Of a stretch of DNA of 18,365 nucleotides, positions 7,611-14,873 are shown piece after piece. Each line of letters opens with the position of its first letter. The first letter of the stretch is position 1. The position numbers and the translations under genes were made by a program. Source of the DNA: Oscillospiraceae bacterium (lineage in GTDB: Bacteria; Bacillota; Clostridia; Oscillospirales; Butyricicoccaceae); assembly GCA_902797555.1 (NCBI GenBank), contig CADBTM010000115.1, positions 1 through 18,365 of the forward strand, written 5' to 3'. The notes beneath the pieces were generated by a model, which saw only the letters and a program-made list of their open reading frames with translations, ran no database searches and was not told the origin of the DNA.

Positions 7611-10600
7611 ATGAAAAAAGCAATCATTCCCATTCTTTTGCTGTTGGCGCTTTTATGTACGCTGACAGCCTGCGGTCAACAGCCGCAGCAGGCAGAAAAA
7701 AAGATGCTCTATGATGAAGCGCCCTCCCGCTACGAGTACGGCGTGTTCGTCAACATGGACGTGAATGCCGGTGACGCCATCACCGACTATGCGGTGGCCT
7801 TCAACAACTTTGCCAACCGCACCGCCTATGCGCTCTATTCCGAGCTGGGGCAGACCCCGGTCACCGAAAGAATCCAGGCTTTGGGCGAAGACGCCCTCAA
7901 GGCTCTGGTGGGTGAGAACAAAGCCATCGAGATCCAGAGCAACGACGGCTTCCACGATCTGCCCGCCTCTCTGCTCAGTCTGGACGGCCACGCCTACTCC
8001 GGCGCGGAAAAGGACGTCTTCTACTACGTCTATGTGGCCTACACCTATCCCGAGGGCATCTCGGTGGAAAAAGCGCCCCGGATGATCACCCCCAAGGATG
8101 GTCCCGCCGCTTTGACCCAGTACAGCGCCAACAGCATCGGCGCCATCGTCCCCGCCGGCGGCGCCACCTCCATTTTTGCCGAATCGTCCAGCTACTCCCC
8201 CGGCTATGTGGACGCCCTCAAGCAGGGTGCGGTTGAAGCCGGCGTGTCTATGCCCCGCGTGGCGGTCATCGAGACCACCATGGGCTCGGAGCAGGCCATG
8301 TATGACGATATGTTCCTGCCCGACGGCGACTATGCCTCCTTTGGCGACACCTTCCGAGCCCGCGGCATGGAGCCCGTCTATATTCCCCTGGCCATCGACA
8401 ACTATACCCAGGTGCAGAACACCAAATACTTTGCCGATCTGATCCGCTCCTGCCATATCGTCTTCTTCACCGGCGGAGATCAGGCCTATTACGGGCTGGC
8501 TCTGGCCAACTCTGACGGCAGCAATTCTCTGGTGGCCGACGCCATTCTGGATGTGCTGCGCGCAGGCGGCACGCTGGGCGGCAGCAGCGCCGGCGCGGCG
8601 GCCATGTCGGGCACCGTGCTCACCAACGGCGCCTCCGGCTCGTATTTCCCCTTCTATTGGAACGGCGCGGAAAAGGTGGACATCACCTCCTATACCGCCG
8701 AGAATATCGCGGACAACGCCACCAAGCAGGAAGGCAACAACATGATCTATGACAGCATCGGCTTTGTGGAGCCCATTCTGGGCAAAGACGTGCTGCTGGA
8801 CACCCATGTGGACGCCCGCGGCCGTGTGGGTCGTCTGATCGCCGGTCTGCGTGACACCAACCCCACCGGACTGGGCATCGCCATGGACGAGACCTCCGGC
8901 ATCCGCATTGACGGCGCCACCAAGGTGGGCACTGTCTTCGGAACCAGCGGCGTTTACATCGTGGACGCCTCGGGCGCCAAATGGAACCCCGCCGGAACGG
9001 TGGGCGAGTTTGGCGTGACCGGCCTGAAGATGCACTACCTCACCGCCGGCGACCAGTATGACTTTGCCGCCGACAAGGTGATCCCCGCCGCCGACAAGTC
9101 TCCCATCACCAATCCCACCGGCGAGGCCTATGCCTCCAAGGACGTCTTCGGCACCGACGAGACCGGCACCACCGTCCTCTCTCTCGCCCACAGCGCCGAC
9201 TCCTCCGTTACCGCCGAGGTGGCCAAAGTTTCGCTGATGCCCTATCTGACGGCCAACAGCTTTACCGTCACCTTTGAAAAGGGCGCGGACACCGTCTGCT
9301 ATACCAACGGCCAGCCCTTCCCCGACGAAGATTATTTCCACGACTTCCTGCAGACCACGGTCGCCAATCTGATCGTGGACATCGCCTACGGTCCCAGCCG
9401 CTTTGATCCCAGCGAAGCCAGCGGCTTTGCCGCTCTGTCCGCCGAGACCGAGAGCAACGAATACGCCGTGGACATCAAGTTCTCTGCCCCCATCTCTGTG
9501 GGCTATGAGGGCAACAACAAGTATTTCCTCGACTGCGAAGAGGCGGAAAACATTCCCACCGACTATGTGGAGGTCTATGATGCCGAGGGCAACGTGAAGG
9601 AGCAGGATCGCACCTACACCTTCAAGATTCTCAATGACGACACCCTGCGCATCGTGCTGGTGGACGACGTCTACTTTGCCGAGGGCGACACCATCATCAC
9701 CAAGACCACCATCACCAGCCTGTACGGCGAAAACGCCGAGGAGAACATGATCTTCACCCTCCACGACGGCGTGTGGACCGCCGAGAGCGGCGGCGCTGCC
9801 CTCTTCCTGCCCCAGTCCGCCAAGACCGAGGGCAACGAGTACGCCGTGGAGATCACCTTCAGCGAAGCGCTGAGCGTGGGCTATGAAGGCAACAACAACT
9901 ATTTCCTCGATTGCGAAGAGGCCGCCAATATCCCCACCGACTATGTGGAGGTCTATGACGCAGACGGCAACGTAAAGGCGCAGGATCGCACCTACACCTT
10001 CAAGCTGCCCCAGCCCAATGTGCTGCGCATCGTCCTGGTGGACGACGTCTACTTTGCCGAGGGTGACGTGATCGTGGTCAAAACCACCATCACCAACCAG
10101 AACGGCGGAAATGTGGCCGCCGACACCACCTTTACCCTCACCGACGGCCAGTGGCTCAAGGAGGGTCAGGAGGCTCAGCCCATCGCCGAGCCCACCCCCG
10201 CCGAGCACTTTGTGGCCGAAAGCGCCGTCACCGAGGAGAATGAATACGCCGTGATGGTCACCTTCTCCGACCTGCTGAGCGTGGGCTATGAGGGCAGCAA
10301 CAAGTACTTCCTCGACTGCGAGGAGGACGCCAACGTTCCCACCCAGTATGTGGAGGTCTTTGACGCAGACGGCAACGTGAAGGAGCAGGATCGCACCTAC
10401 ACCTTCAAGCTCCCCGAGGACAACGTGCTGCGCATCGTTCTGGTAGACGACGTCTACTTTGCCGAGGGCGACACCATCGTCCTGCACGACACCATCACCA
10501 GCCTGTTCGGCGTCAATCTGGAGAAGGAAGTCGCCTTCCAGCTCAATGACGGCGCATGGGTCAAGATGGGCGCCGAGCACTTTGTGGCCGAGAGCGCCGT

Positions 10601-10943
10601 TACCGAGGACAACGAATATGCCGTGGAGATCACCTTCTCCGACGACCTGAGCGTGGGCTATGAGGGCAACAACAAGTACTTCCTCGACTGCGAGGAGGAC
10701 GCCAACGTTCCCACCCAGTACGTAGAGGTCTTTGACGCTTCCGGCGCTGTCAAGGAGCAGGATCGCACCTACACCTTCAAGCTCCCTGAGGACAACGTGC
10801 TGCGCATCGTTCTGGTGGACGACGTCTACTTTGCCGATGGCGACGTCATCACGGTGCACACCACCGTCACCAGCCTGTCGGGCGCCGCGCTGGAGGAGGA
10901 AGCCACCTTCAAGCTGGAAAACGGCACCTGGGTCAAGCAGTAA
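7611..10943 (+). CDS. Secreted cyanophycinase-like lipoprotein (S51 domain plus four tandem repeats)
   Basis: A 1110-residue surface protein. Residues 1-21 are a lipoprotein signal with lipobox L-T-A-C21, so it should be anchored in the outer face of the membrane. Residues about 25-172 are an N-terminal region I do not recognise. Residues about 175-492 are a cyanophycinase domain: F-F-T-G-G-D-Q (285-291), nucleophile elbow G-G-S-S-A-G-A with S326, and D397-T-H-V-x2-R403-x-R405-x2-R408-L. The pattern matches cyanophycinases except Thr for the usual Gln. Residues about 500-610 are a linker region. Residues 616-1110 are four repeats, probably Ig-like beta domains and rich in acidic residues. Ribosome site AAGGAGG at 7597-7603 fixes the start. 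It would cut extracellular polymer to dipeptides for the importer encoded upstream. Enzyme family is clear; substrate is inferred. Confidence 0.9.
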   Translation: MKKAIIPILLLLALLCTLTACGQQPQQAEKKMLYDEAPSRYEYGVFVNMDVNAGDAITDYAVAFNNFANRTAYALYSELGQTPVTERIQALGEDALKALVGENKAIEIQSNDGFHDLPASLLSLDGHAYSGAEKDVFYYVYVAYTYPEGISVEKAPRMITPKDGPAALTQYSANSIGAIVPAGGATSIFAESSSYSPGYVDALKQGAVEAGVSMPRVAVIETTMGSEQAMYDDMFLPDGDYASFGDTFRARGMEPVYIPLAIDNYTQVQNTKYFADLIRSCHIVFFTGGDQAYYGLALANSDGSNSLVADAILDVLRAGGTLGGSSAGAAAMSGTVLTNGASGSYFPFYWNGAEKVDITSYTAENIADNATKQEGNNMIYDSIGFVEPILGKDVLLDTHVDARGRVGRLIAGLRDTNPTGLGIAMDETSGIRIDGATKVGTVFGTSGVYIVDASGAKWNPAGTVGEFGVTGLKMHYLTAGDQYDFAADKVIPAADKSPITNPTGEAYASKDVFGTDETGTTVLSLAHSADSSVTAEVAKVSLMPYLTANSFTVTFEKGADTVCYTNGQPFPDEDYFHDFLQTTVANLIVDIAYGPSRFDPSEASGFAALSAETESNEYAVDIKFSAPISVGYEGNNKYFLDCEEAENIPTDYVEVYDAEGNVKEQDRTYTFKILNDDTLRIVLVDDVYFAEGDTIITKTTITSLYGENAEENMIFTLHDGVWTAESGGAALFLPQSAKTEGNEYAVEITFSEALSVGYEGNNNYFLDCEEAANIPTDYVEVYDADGNVKAQDRTYTFKLPQPNVLRIVLVDDVYFAEGDVIVVKTTITNQNGGNVAADTTFTLTDGQWLKEGQEAQPIAEPTPAEHFVAESAVTEENEYAVMVTFSDLLSVGYEGSNKYFLDCEEDANVPTQYVEVFDADGNVKEQDRTYTFKLPEDNVLRIVLVDDVYFAEGDTIVLHDTITSLFGVNLEKEVAFQLNDGAWVKMGAEHFVAESAVTEDNEYAVEITFSDDLSVGYEGNNKYFLDCEEDANVPTQYVEVFDASGAVKEQDRTYTFKLPEDNVLRIVLVDDVYFADGDVITVHTTVTSLSGAALEEEATFKLENGTWVKQ
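9456..10940 (+). repeat. Four tandem protein-coding repeats in the cyanophycinase lipoprotein
   Basis: Units begin at the N-E-Y-A-V motif: bases 9456, 9834, 10239 and 10611 (residues 616, 742, 877, 1001), with periods of 126, 135 and 124 residues; the last unit is about 110 residues. Each unit carries S-V-G-Y-E-G-x-N, F-L-D-C-E-E, Y-V-E-V, Q-D-R-T-Y-T-F-K and L-R-I-V-L-V-D-D-V-Y-F. Units 3 and 4 are almost identical in DNA at an offset of 372 bases, with mostly third-position changes, pointing to recent duplication. Each unit has one cysteine. The fold looks like an SbsA/Big_5-type Ig-like domain (inference), serving as stalk or polymer/wall-binding module. Confidence 0.92.
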
Positions 10944-10963
10944 GCTCCGCACAATTCCATAAG

Positions 10964-10993
10964 AAAAAGCCGCCCATCCGGGCGGCTTTTTTT
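10964..10993. terminator. Bidirectional intrinsic terminator
   Basis: GCCGCCC (10969-10975), loop ATCC, GGGCGGC (10980-10986), flanked by A tract on the left and seven T on the right, so it works on both strands. It lies 20 bases past the lipoprotein stop and 11 bases past the end of the minus-strand gene at 11005. Confidence 0.92.
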
Positions 10994-11004
10994 ACGGTAA
11001 ACCC

Positions 11005-11664
11005 TTATTTTTTTGTGACGATCTCGCCGGTCACCTTAAAGATGCTGTTTTCCGGCACAACGCCCCGGACACAGGAGGTGGGATAGACGTTGCTGCCCCG
11101 GCCGATGACCGTGCCGGGATTGAGGACTGCGTTGCAGCCCACCTCCACATGATCTCCCAGCATGGCGCCGAACTTTTTCAGTCCGGTCTCCACCGCCTCG
11201 TCCCCGCCCTTGACGACCACAAGGGTTTTGTCGGCCTTGACGTTGGAGGTGATGCTCCCCGCGCCCATATGGCTGTAATAGCCCAGTATGGAATCGCCCA
11301 CATAGTTGTAATGGGGGGTCTGCACATGATCGAAGAGGATCACGTTTTTCAGCTCCACCGAGTTGCCCACCACGCAGTCGGCGCCCACCAGCGCCGAGCC
11401 GCGGATAAAGGCGCAGTGCCGCACCTCGGTGCGGGGTCCGATGATGCAGGGCGCACCCAGATAGGCCGAGGGAAAGACCTTTGCCGTCTTATGCACCCAC
11501 ACCTGAGGGGCAGGCTGATCATATTCCGCGGGGTCGAGGGTCTCGCCCAGCGCCAAAATCATGTCCTTGATGCCCTTGAGCGCCTCCCAAGGGTAGGTGA
11601 ACCCCCGCAGATAGTCCGCGGCGAGGGTATGCTCCAGATCGTACAGCTGTGAAATGGTATACAT
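11005..11664 (-). CDS. Left-handed beta-helix (hexapeptide-repeat) transferase-like protein
   Basis: A 219-residue protein whose residues about 55-215 are hexapeptide repeats of the left-handed beta-helix fold, as in the C-terminal acetyltransferase half of GlmU (for example patterns I-G-P-R-T-E-V and V-G-A-D-C-V-V-G-N-S-V). The first 50 or so residues are a short helical lead; the GlmU uridylyltransferase domain is absent. Databases often call such clostridial proteins UDP-GlcNAc pyrophosphorylase-like, but with no nucleotidyltransferase domain that activity is unlikely; an acyltransferase or sugar-nucleotide-linked role is more plausible. Ribosome site GGGAGGA sits 6 bases before the ATG. 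It is the last gene of the minus-strand operon with the lipid kinase and methyltransferase genes. Confidence 0.85.
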   Translation of the reverse strand: MYTISQLYDLEHTLAADYLRGFTYPWEALKGIKDMILALGETLDPAEYDQPAPQVWVHKTAKVFPSAYLGAPCIIGPRTEVRHCAFIRGSALVGADCVVGNSVELKNVILFDHVQTPHYNYVGDSILGYYSHMGAGSITSNVKADKTLVVVKGGDEAVETGLKKFGAMLGDHVEVGCNAVLNPGTVIGRGSNVYPTSCVRGVVPENSIFKVTGEIVTKK

Positions 11665-11683
11665 GCTCTTTCCTCCCTGCTGA

Positions 11684-12643
11684 TTATTCCACGACCCGGG
11701 GCGGCAAAAGGCTGACGCCCTGCGGGACGGTAAAATGCAGCTTGTCCTCCGCCACGCGGAGGGTAGTGCGGGCGGTGTGGACGATCTCGCCGTCCAGATT
11801 GACGGTCATGTCCTTGCCCTTCTGATGATAGATGGTCAGCTCCTTTGCCCGGAGACAGGTGATGTATTGGGGGAAGCTGCGGTGCCGTCCCGCCTTATAG
11901 CCGCCGATGACCTTTGCCGCCTTCAAAAGGTTCAGTTCATCCACCAGCAGCACGTCCAGCAGACCGTCGGTGGGATCGGCCTCGGGGACGGGATTGGCTC
12001 CGCCGCCGTAAAACCGGCCGTTGCCCGCCAAAACAAGGGTATATTCCCCGTTATAGCTCTTTCCGTCGATCTCCACGCCGTAGGGCTGGTGCAGGCCCTT
12101 GATGAGATTTTCCACCGTGGAAATATTGTAGGCCGCCGTGCCGCCCAGCACCGGGATGCGCTTATACTTCTGCATGCCGTCGGCGATGCGGGCGTCCACG
12201 CCCACACTGAAGATATTGAGACAGATGCCGCAGTCGGAAAGGATATAGTCCAGCTCCACATCCTGCCCGCCGATCAGCCGCTCCAGATCGAGAAAGGCTG
12301 CGCCGTCGGCGCCGAACAGCTTGATAAAGTCGTTTCCGCTGCCGATAGGATAGTTGGTGATGGACACATGCTCCTGCCCGGCCGCTCCTGCGGCCACTTC
12401 GTTGAGGGTGCCGTCGCCGCCGCAGGCATAAAACCGGATCGGCCGTTCCCCATACTCCCGCGCCTTTTGCTGCACCAGCTCGACGGCATGGTGGCGGCGC
12501 TCGGTGGTCAGGATCTCATAGTCCAGCCCCATTCGCTTTGCCACGGCGCTGATCCCCGCGGCGGCGGTGTTGGTGTTGTCCCGCTTGCCGGCGGCAGGAT
12601 TGATGATAAAGATGTGCTTTAACGTTTCCACGAAACCGCTCAC
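11684..12643 (-). CDS. Diacylglycerol kinase family lipid kinase (YegS/BmrU/DgkB type)
   Basis: Soluble lipid kinase of the DAGK catalytic family, likely phosphorylating diacylglycerol or a similar lipid for phospholipid recycling at the membrane. The N-terminal N-P-A-A-G-K (15-20) and nucleotide-binding G75-G-D-G-T-L-N-E-V are present, with G-S-G-N-D after it; 319 residues is the normal length. The longest reading starts with GTG at 12643 and overlaps the methyltransferase stop by four bases (GTGA). The nearest ribosome site, AAGGGG, abuts that GTG, so the in-frame GTG at 12631 (four residues shorter) is a real alternative. Translational coupling to the gene upstream is likely. Confidence 0.92.
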   Translation of the reverse strand: MSGFVETLKHIFIINPAAGKRDNTNTAAAGISAVAKRMGLDYEILTTERRHHAVELVQQKAREYGERPIRFYACGGDGTLNEVAAGAAGQEHVSITNYPIGSGNDFIKLFGADGAAFLDLERLIGGQDVELDYILSDCGICLNIFSVGVDARIADGMQKYKRIPVLGGTAAYNISTVENLIKGLHQPYGVEIDGKSYNGEYTLVLAGNGRFYGGGANPVPEADPTDGLLDVLLVDELNLLKAAKVIGGYKAGRHRSFPQYITCLRAKELTIYHQKGKDMTVNLDGEIVHTARTTLRVAEDKLHFTVPQGVSLLPPRVVE

Positions 12644-13749
12644 CCCTTATAATACATATACAGATTGCACTTGATCATGCCGTTATACAGCTTGCGGCGC
12701 TTGTCCGCACGCTGGCCGAAATCCTCCTCAAACCGATCGTCGGAGGAGATGATATATTTCTTCACAGAGCTGCCCTGAAGGCTTTTCCCAAGGGCAGTGT
12801 AAAGCTCTTTGGCCTGCTGCTGATCCAGCATGCGCACGCCGTAGGGCGGGTTGGCCATCATCACGCCCGAGCGGGTTTTCCACGGGATATCCAGCGCATC
12901 CTGCACGGCATAGTCCATGCAGTCGCCCACGCCGGCGCGGGCAGCGTTTTCCCGGGTGAGCCGGACGCAGTTGGGATCCTTGTCCGAGGCGAGCAGGGGC
13001 AGCTTTTCGTGTTTTTCTCCGGCGATGGCGGCCTCCTTTTGCAGGGCAAAGGCCTTGGCAAAGACATCGTTCCAATGGGCCGCGTCAAAGTCCCGCCGCG
13101 CACCGGGAGCGATGTGCAGGGCGGCCTGCGCCGCCTCGATGGCGATGGTGCCGCTGCCGCAGAAGGGATCGATCAGATCCTCTCTTCCCCGCCAGCGCGC
13201 CAGCTTGACGATGGATGCCGCCAGCGTCTCACGCAGGGAGGCTTCGTTTTGCTCCAGCTTGTAGCCTCGCTTGAACAGAGGCGCGCCGGTGGTGTCCAGA
13301 TAGATCTCGCACCGGTCGGACATGAGGGAAAACTGGATCTGGTGCTTTGCGCCGTCCTCCTTCAGCCAGTCGGTGCGGTAGACGGTCTTCAGCCGCTCCA
13401 CAACCGCCTTTTTGATGATCCTTTGGCAGTCGGGAACGCTGTGCAGCGTGGATTGTAAAGAAAATCCCTTTACAGGAAACGCCTCGCCTTCGCCGATGTA
13501 TTCCTCCCACGGGAGCCGACGGACGCCCTCAAACAGCTGGTCAAAGGTGCGTGCGGAAAAATCGGCCAGACGCAAAAGCACCCGTTCGCCGCAGCGAAGC
13601 AGGATATTTGCCCGGGCGCACTCGCTCTCGTCGCCCGAAAAGAGCACCCGACCGTTTTCGGCTGTCACCTGCTGAAAGCCCTGAAACCGCAGCTCGTCAG
13701 CCACCAGACCTTCAACGCCCATCAGACAGGGCACGGAAAATTGAAACAT
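12640..13749 (-). CDS. THUMP-domain class I SAM RNA methyltransferase (RlmL/YpsC-like)
   Basis: Likely a 23S rRNA guanine-N2 methyltransferase. Residues 1-160 contain a ferredoxin-like and THUMP RNA-binding region; the methyltransferase core has D-P-F-C-G-S-G-T (SAM binding) and catalytic N-P-P-Y-G. Size (369 residues) suits the single-domain Firmicutes YpsC form; E. coli RlmL is longer because a second methyltransferase is fused. A start at 13761 is possible, but GGAGG lies 5 bases before the ATG at 13749 and the family usually begins M-F-x-F, so 13749 is chosen. First gene of the three-gene minus-strand operon. Confidence 0.92.
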   Translation of the reverse strand: MFQFSVPCLMGVEGLVADELRFQGFQQVTAENGRVLFSGDESECARANILLRCGERVLLRLADFSARTFDQLFEGVRRLPWEEYIGEGEAFPVKGFSLQSTLHSVPDCQRIIKKAVVERLKTVYRTDWLKEDGAKHQIQFSLMSDRCEIYLDTTGAPLFKRGYKLEQNEASLRETLAASIVKLARWRGREDLIDPFCGSGTIAIEAAQAALHIAPGARRDFDAAHWNDVFAKAFALQKEAAIAGEKHEKLPLLASDKDPNCVRLTRENAARAGVGDCMDYAVQDALDIPWKTRSGVMMANPPYGVRMLDQQQAKELYTALGKSLQGSSVKKYIISSDDRFEEDFGQRADKRRKLYNGMIKCNLYMYYKG

Positions 13750-13780
13750 ACGCGCCTCCATTGCCTCTGCAAGTATGCAG

Positions 13781-13805
13781 AAAAAAGGGCGGAACGCGCC
13801 CGCCC
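13781..13805 (-). terminator. Terminator-like hairpin at the 5' end of the rlmL-like leader
   Basis: On the minus strand GGGCGG (13800-13805 side), seven-base loop, CCGCCC, then six T (13786-13781). It starts about where transcription from the promoter at 13813-13841 would begin. It may block read-through from hpf, or shape the mRNA 5' end; a normal attenuator this close to the start site would be odd. Confidence 0.5.
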
Positions 13806-13812
13806 TGACGAT

Positions 13813-13841
13813 ATTTTACCGTTTTCAGCAACAGAATGCAA
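13813..13841 (-). promoter_or_regulatory. Sigma-A promoter of the methyltransferase-lipid kinase operon
   Basis: On the minus strand TTGCAT (13836-13841), a 17-base spacer, and TAAAAT (13813-13818), about 64 bases upstream of the ATG at 13749. The -35 box is only partly consensus, but spacing and placement are right. Confidence 0.7.
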
Positions 13842-13927
13842 GAGAAAAATACAAAAAGCCATAACTGCCGAAAAAAGGCGATGCCGCAGCAGGAGAAACC
13901 GGCTCGCATGCCAAACGCCGGCTTGTC

Positions 13928-13955
13928 AAAAAAGCCGCCCTTTCGGGCGGCTTTT
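13928..13955 (-). terminator. Intrinsic terminator of hpf
   Basis: GCCGCCC (13934-13940), loop TTTC, GGGCGGC (13945-13951), with a minus-strand T run (13933-13928). It lies 13 bases past the hpf stop. The plus-strand side has four T, so weak activity there is possible. Confidence 0.88.
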
Positions 13956-13968
13956 GCGGAACAAAAGC

Positions 13969-14496
13969 TCAGATCTCGCTGACCAGCAGGCCATAGCCTC
14001 CGGCGTTGCGGCGATAGACGACGCAGGCCTTGTCGCCCTTGTCGCTGTTGAGGAAGAAGAAGAAGTTGTGTCCCAGCAGATTCATCTGCAGGATCGCGTC
14101 CTCGGTGGTCATGGGCTTGACCTCCACGTTCTTCTCACGGACGACCTCAAACTCCTCGTCGTGATAGTCGGTCATACTGGCCATGGATTTTGCGAAAGAC
14201 TCCTGACGGAGACGCTTGGACAGCTTGGTCTTGTTCTTCTGGATCTGACGGTCGATGGAGGCCACCGCGCCGTCGATGGATGCATACATATCGGAAGTGC
14301 GCTCCTGCGCGCGGAAATACATGCCGTTGACTTCAAACGCGATTTCCACGTTCTGCATTCCTCTCTCGATGGAGAAGGTCACCTGCGCGGCAGGCTCGTC
14401 GCCAAAATATTTGCCCAGCTTTTCCATCTTGCGGGTGACATAAGCCTCCAGTGTATCGGACACTGTCATCTTTCTGCCATAAACCTCGATCTTCAT
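13969..14496 (-). CDS. hpf: Ribosome hibernation promoting factor, long form
   Basis: Binds idle 30S subunits and dimerises 70S ribosomes into inactive 100S particles in stationary phase or stress. The 175 residues split into an N-terminal HPF/YfiA domain (about 1-100, starting M-K-I-E-V-Y-G-R), a linker, and the C-terminal dimerisation domain of long HPF (about 118-175, with V-K-P-M-T-T-E-D-A and Q-M-N-L-L-G-H). Ribosome site AAAGGAG precedes the ATG. An extended -10 promoter flanked by a 12-base inverted repeat lies upstream, which may set its expression. Confidence 0.96.
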   Translation of the reverse strand: MKIEVYGRKMTVSDTLEAYVTRKMEKLGKYFGDEPAAQVTFSIERGMQNVEIAFEVNGMYFRAQERTSDMYASIDGAVASIDRQIQKNKTKLSKRLRQESFAKSMASMTDYHDEEFEVVREKNVEVKPMTTEDAILQMNLLGHNFFFFLNSDKGDKACVVYRRNAGGYGLLVSEI

Positions 14497-14514
14497 GTGT
14501 GTCGCTCCTTTGCT

Positions 14515-14569
14515 TTTTGCCCGATGGCATTATTTTGGTAAGACTATTTTAACACATCATCGGGCAAAA
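14515..14569. promoter_or_regulatory. 12-base inverted repeat straddling the hpf promoter
   Basis: Perfect arms TTTTGCCCGATG (14515-14526) and its reverse complement (14558-14569), 31 bases apart. Between them on the minus strand is TGTTAAAAT (14546-14554), an extended -10 element; no good -35 box is seen. One arm falls just upstream of the -10 box and the other in the early transcript, so the symmetry acts at DNA level, like an operator pair. The binding protein is unknown. Confidence 0.5.
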
Positions 14570-14681
14570 GGAAACCCCTTCTTGTAAATTTTTCATAATT
14601 TTTTGCACTTTGTTTTTTCCCGTATTGTCAAAAGATCCAGTTCCTTCCACCCACAGTTCGACAAATGATTCGCCCCGTTTG

Positions 14682-14690
14682 TGATATACT
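14682..14690 (+). promoter_or_regulatory. Extended -10 promoter of the candidate small RNA
   Basis: TGATATACT, that is TGn followed by TATACT (14685-14690). No strong -35 box is seen at the right distance. Expected start site near 14697, directly at the first RNA hairpin. Confidence 0.6.
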
Positions 14691-14696
14691 AAGGAT

Positions 14697-14828
14697 GCTG
14701 AAGGGCGGATCACCCTTCAGACGGACGCTTTGCCGTCCGGCACCGTTCATATCTTTATCCCCACACGTCGGCGCATTTCAGCAGGTTTGTGCCGATCTCG
14801 GCGCCTCCGCGGGAGGCGCCACTTTTTT
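14697..14828 (+). ncRNA. Candidate structured small RNA (four hairpins, intrinsic terminator)
   Basis: I know no family for it. Starting 7 bases after an extended -10 box, four stems follow: 14698-14705 with 14713-14720 (8 perfect pairs), 14722-14727 with 14734-14739 (6 pairs), 14768-14775 with 14788-14795 (8 pairs, one G-U), and 14800-14808 with 14812-14820 (9 pairs) followed by six T at 14823-14828. The single-stranded stretch 14740-14767 could be a pairing or binding site. The only overlapping reading frame runs through both terminators and has no ribosome site. It does not match the conserved cores I know for SRP RNA, 6S RNA, RNase P RNA or tmRNA. With only minus-strand genes next to it, it is not a leader or riboswitch of a neighbour. 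Confidence 0.55.
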
Positions 14829-14836
14829 ATCGCATG

Positions 14837-14865
14837 AAAAAAACACGCCTTCGAGGCGTGTTTTT
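14837..14865. terminator. Bidirectional intrinsic terminator (end of S1-domain gene)
   Basis: ACACGCCT paired with AGGCGTGT around loop TCG, extended by A tract (14837-14843) and T tract (14861-14865). It lies 8 bases past the S1-domain stop on the minus strand and also backs up the small RNA terminator on the plus strand. Confidence 0.88.
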
Positions 14866-14873
14866 GCTTTGAT

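Noticed and set aside
9456..10940. CRISPR-like or satellite repeat
   Set aside because: The period is 372-405 bases in frame with protein-level conservation; these are domain repeats, not a CRISPR array.
7653..10952. Minus-strand open frame of 1099 codons
   Set aside because: Shadow of the lipoprotein gene; the repeats it shows are mirror images of the sense-strand repeats.
11149..12622. Plus-strand frames opposite the beta-helix and lipid kinase genes
   Set aside because: Antisense shadows without ribosome sites or motifs.
13741..14541. Plus-strand frame of 266 codons opposite hpf
   Set aside because: It crosses the hpf terminator and the methyltransferase promoter and is antisense to a clear hpf.
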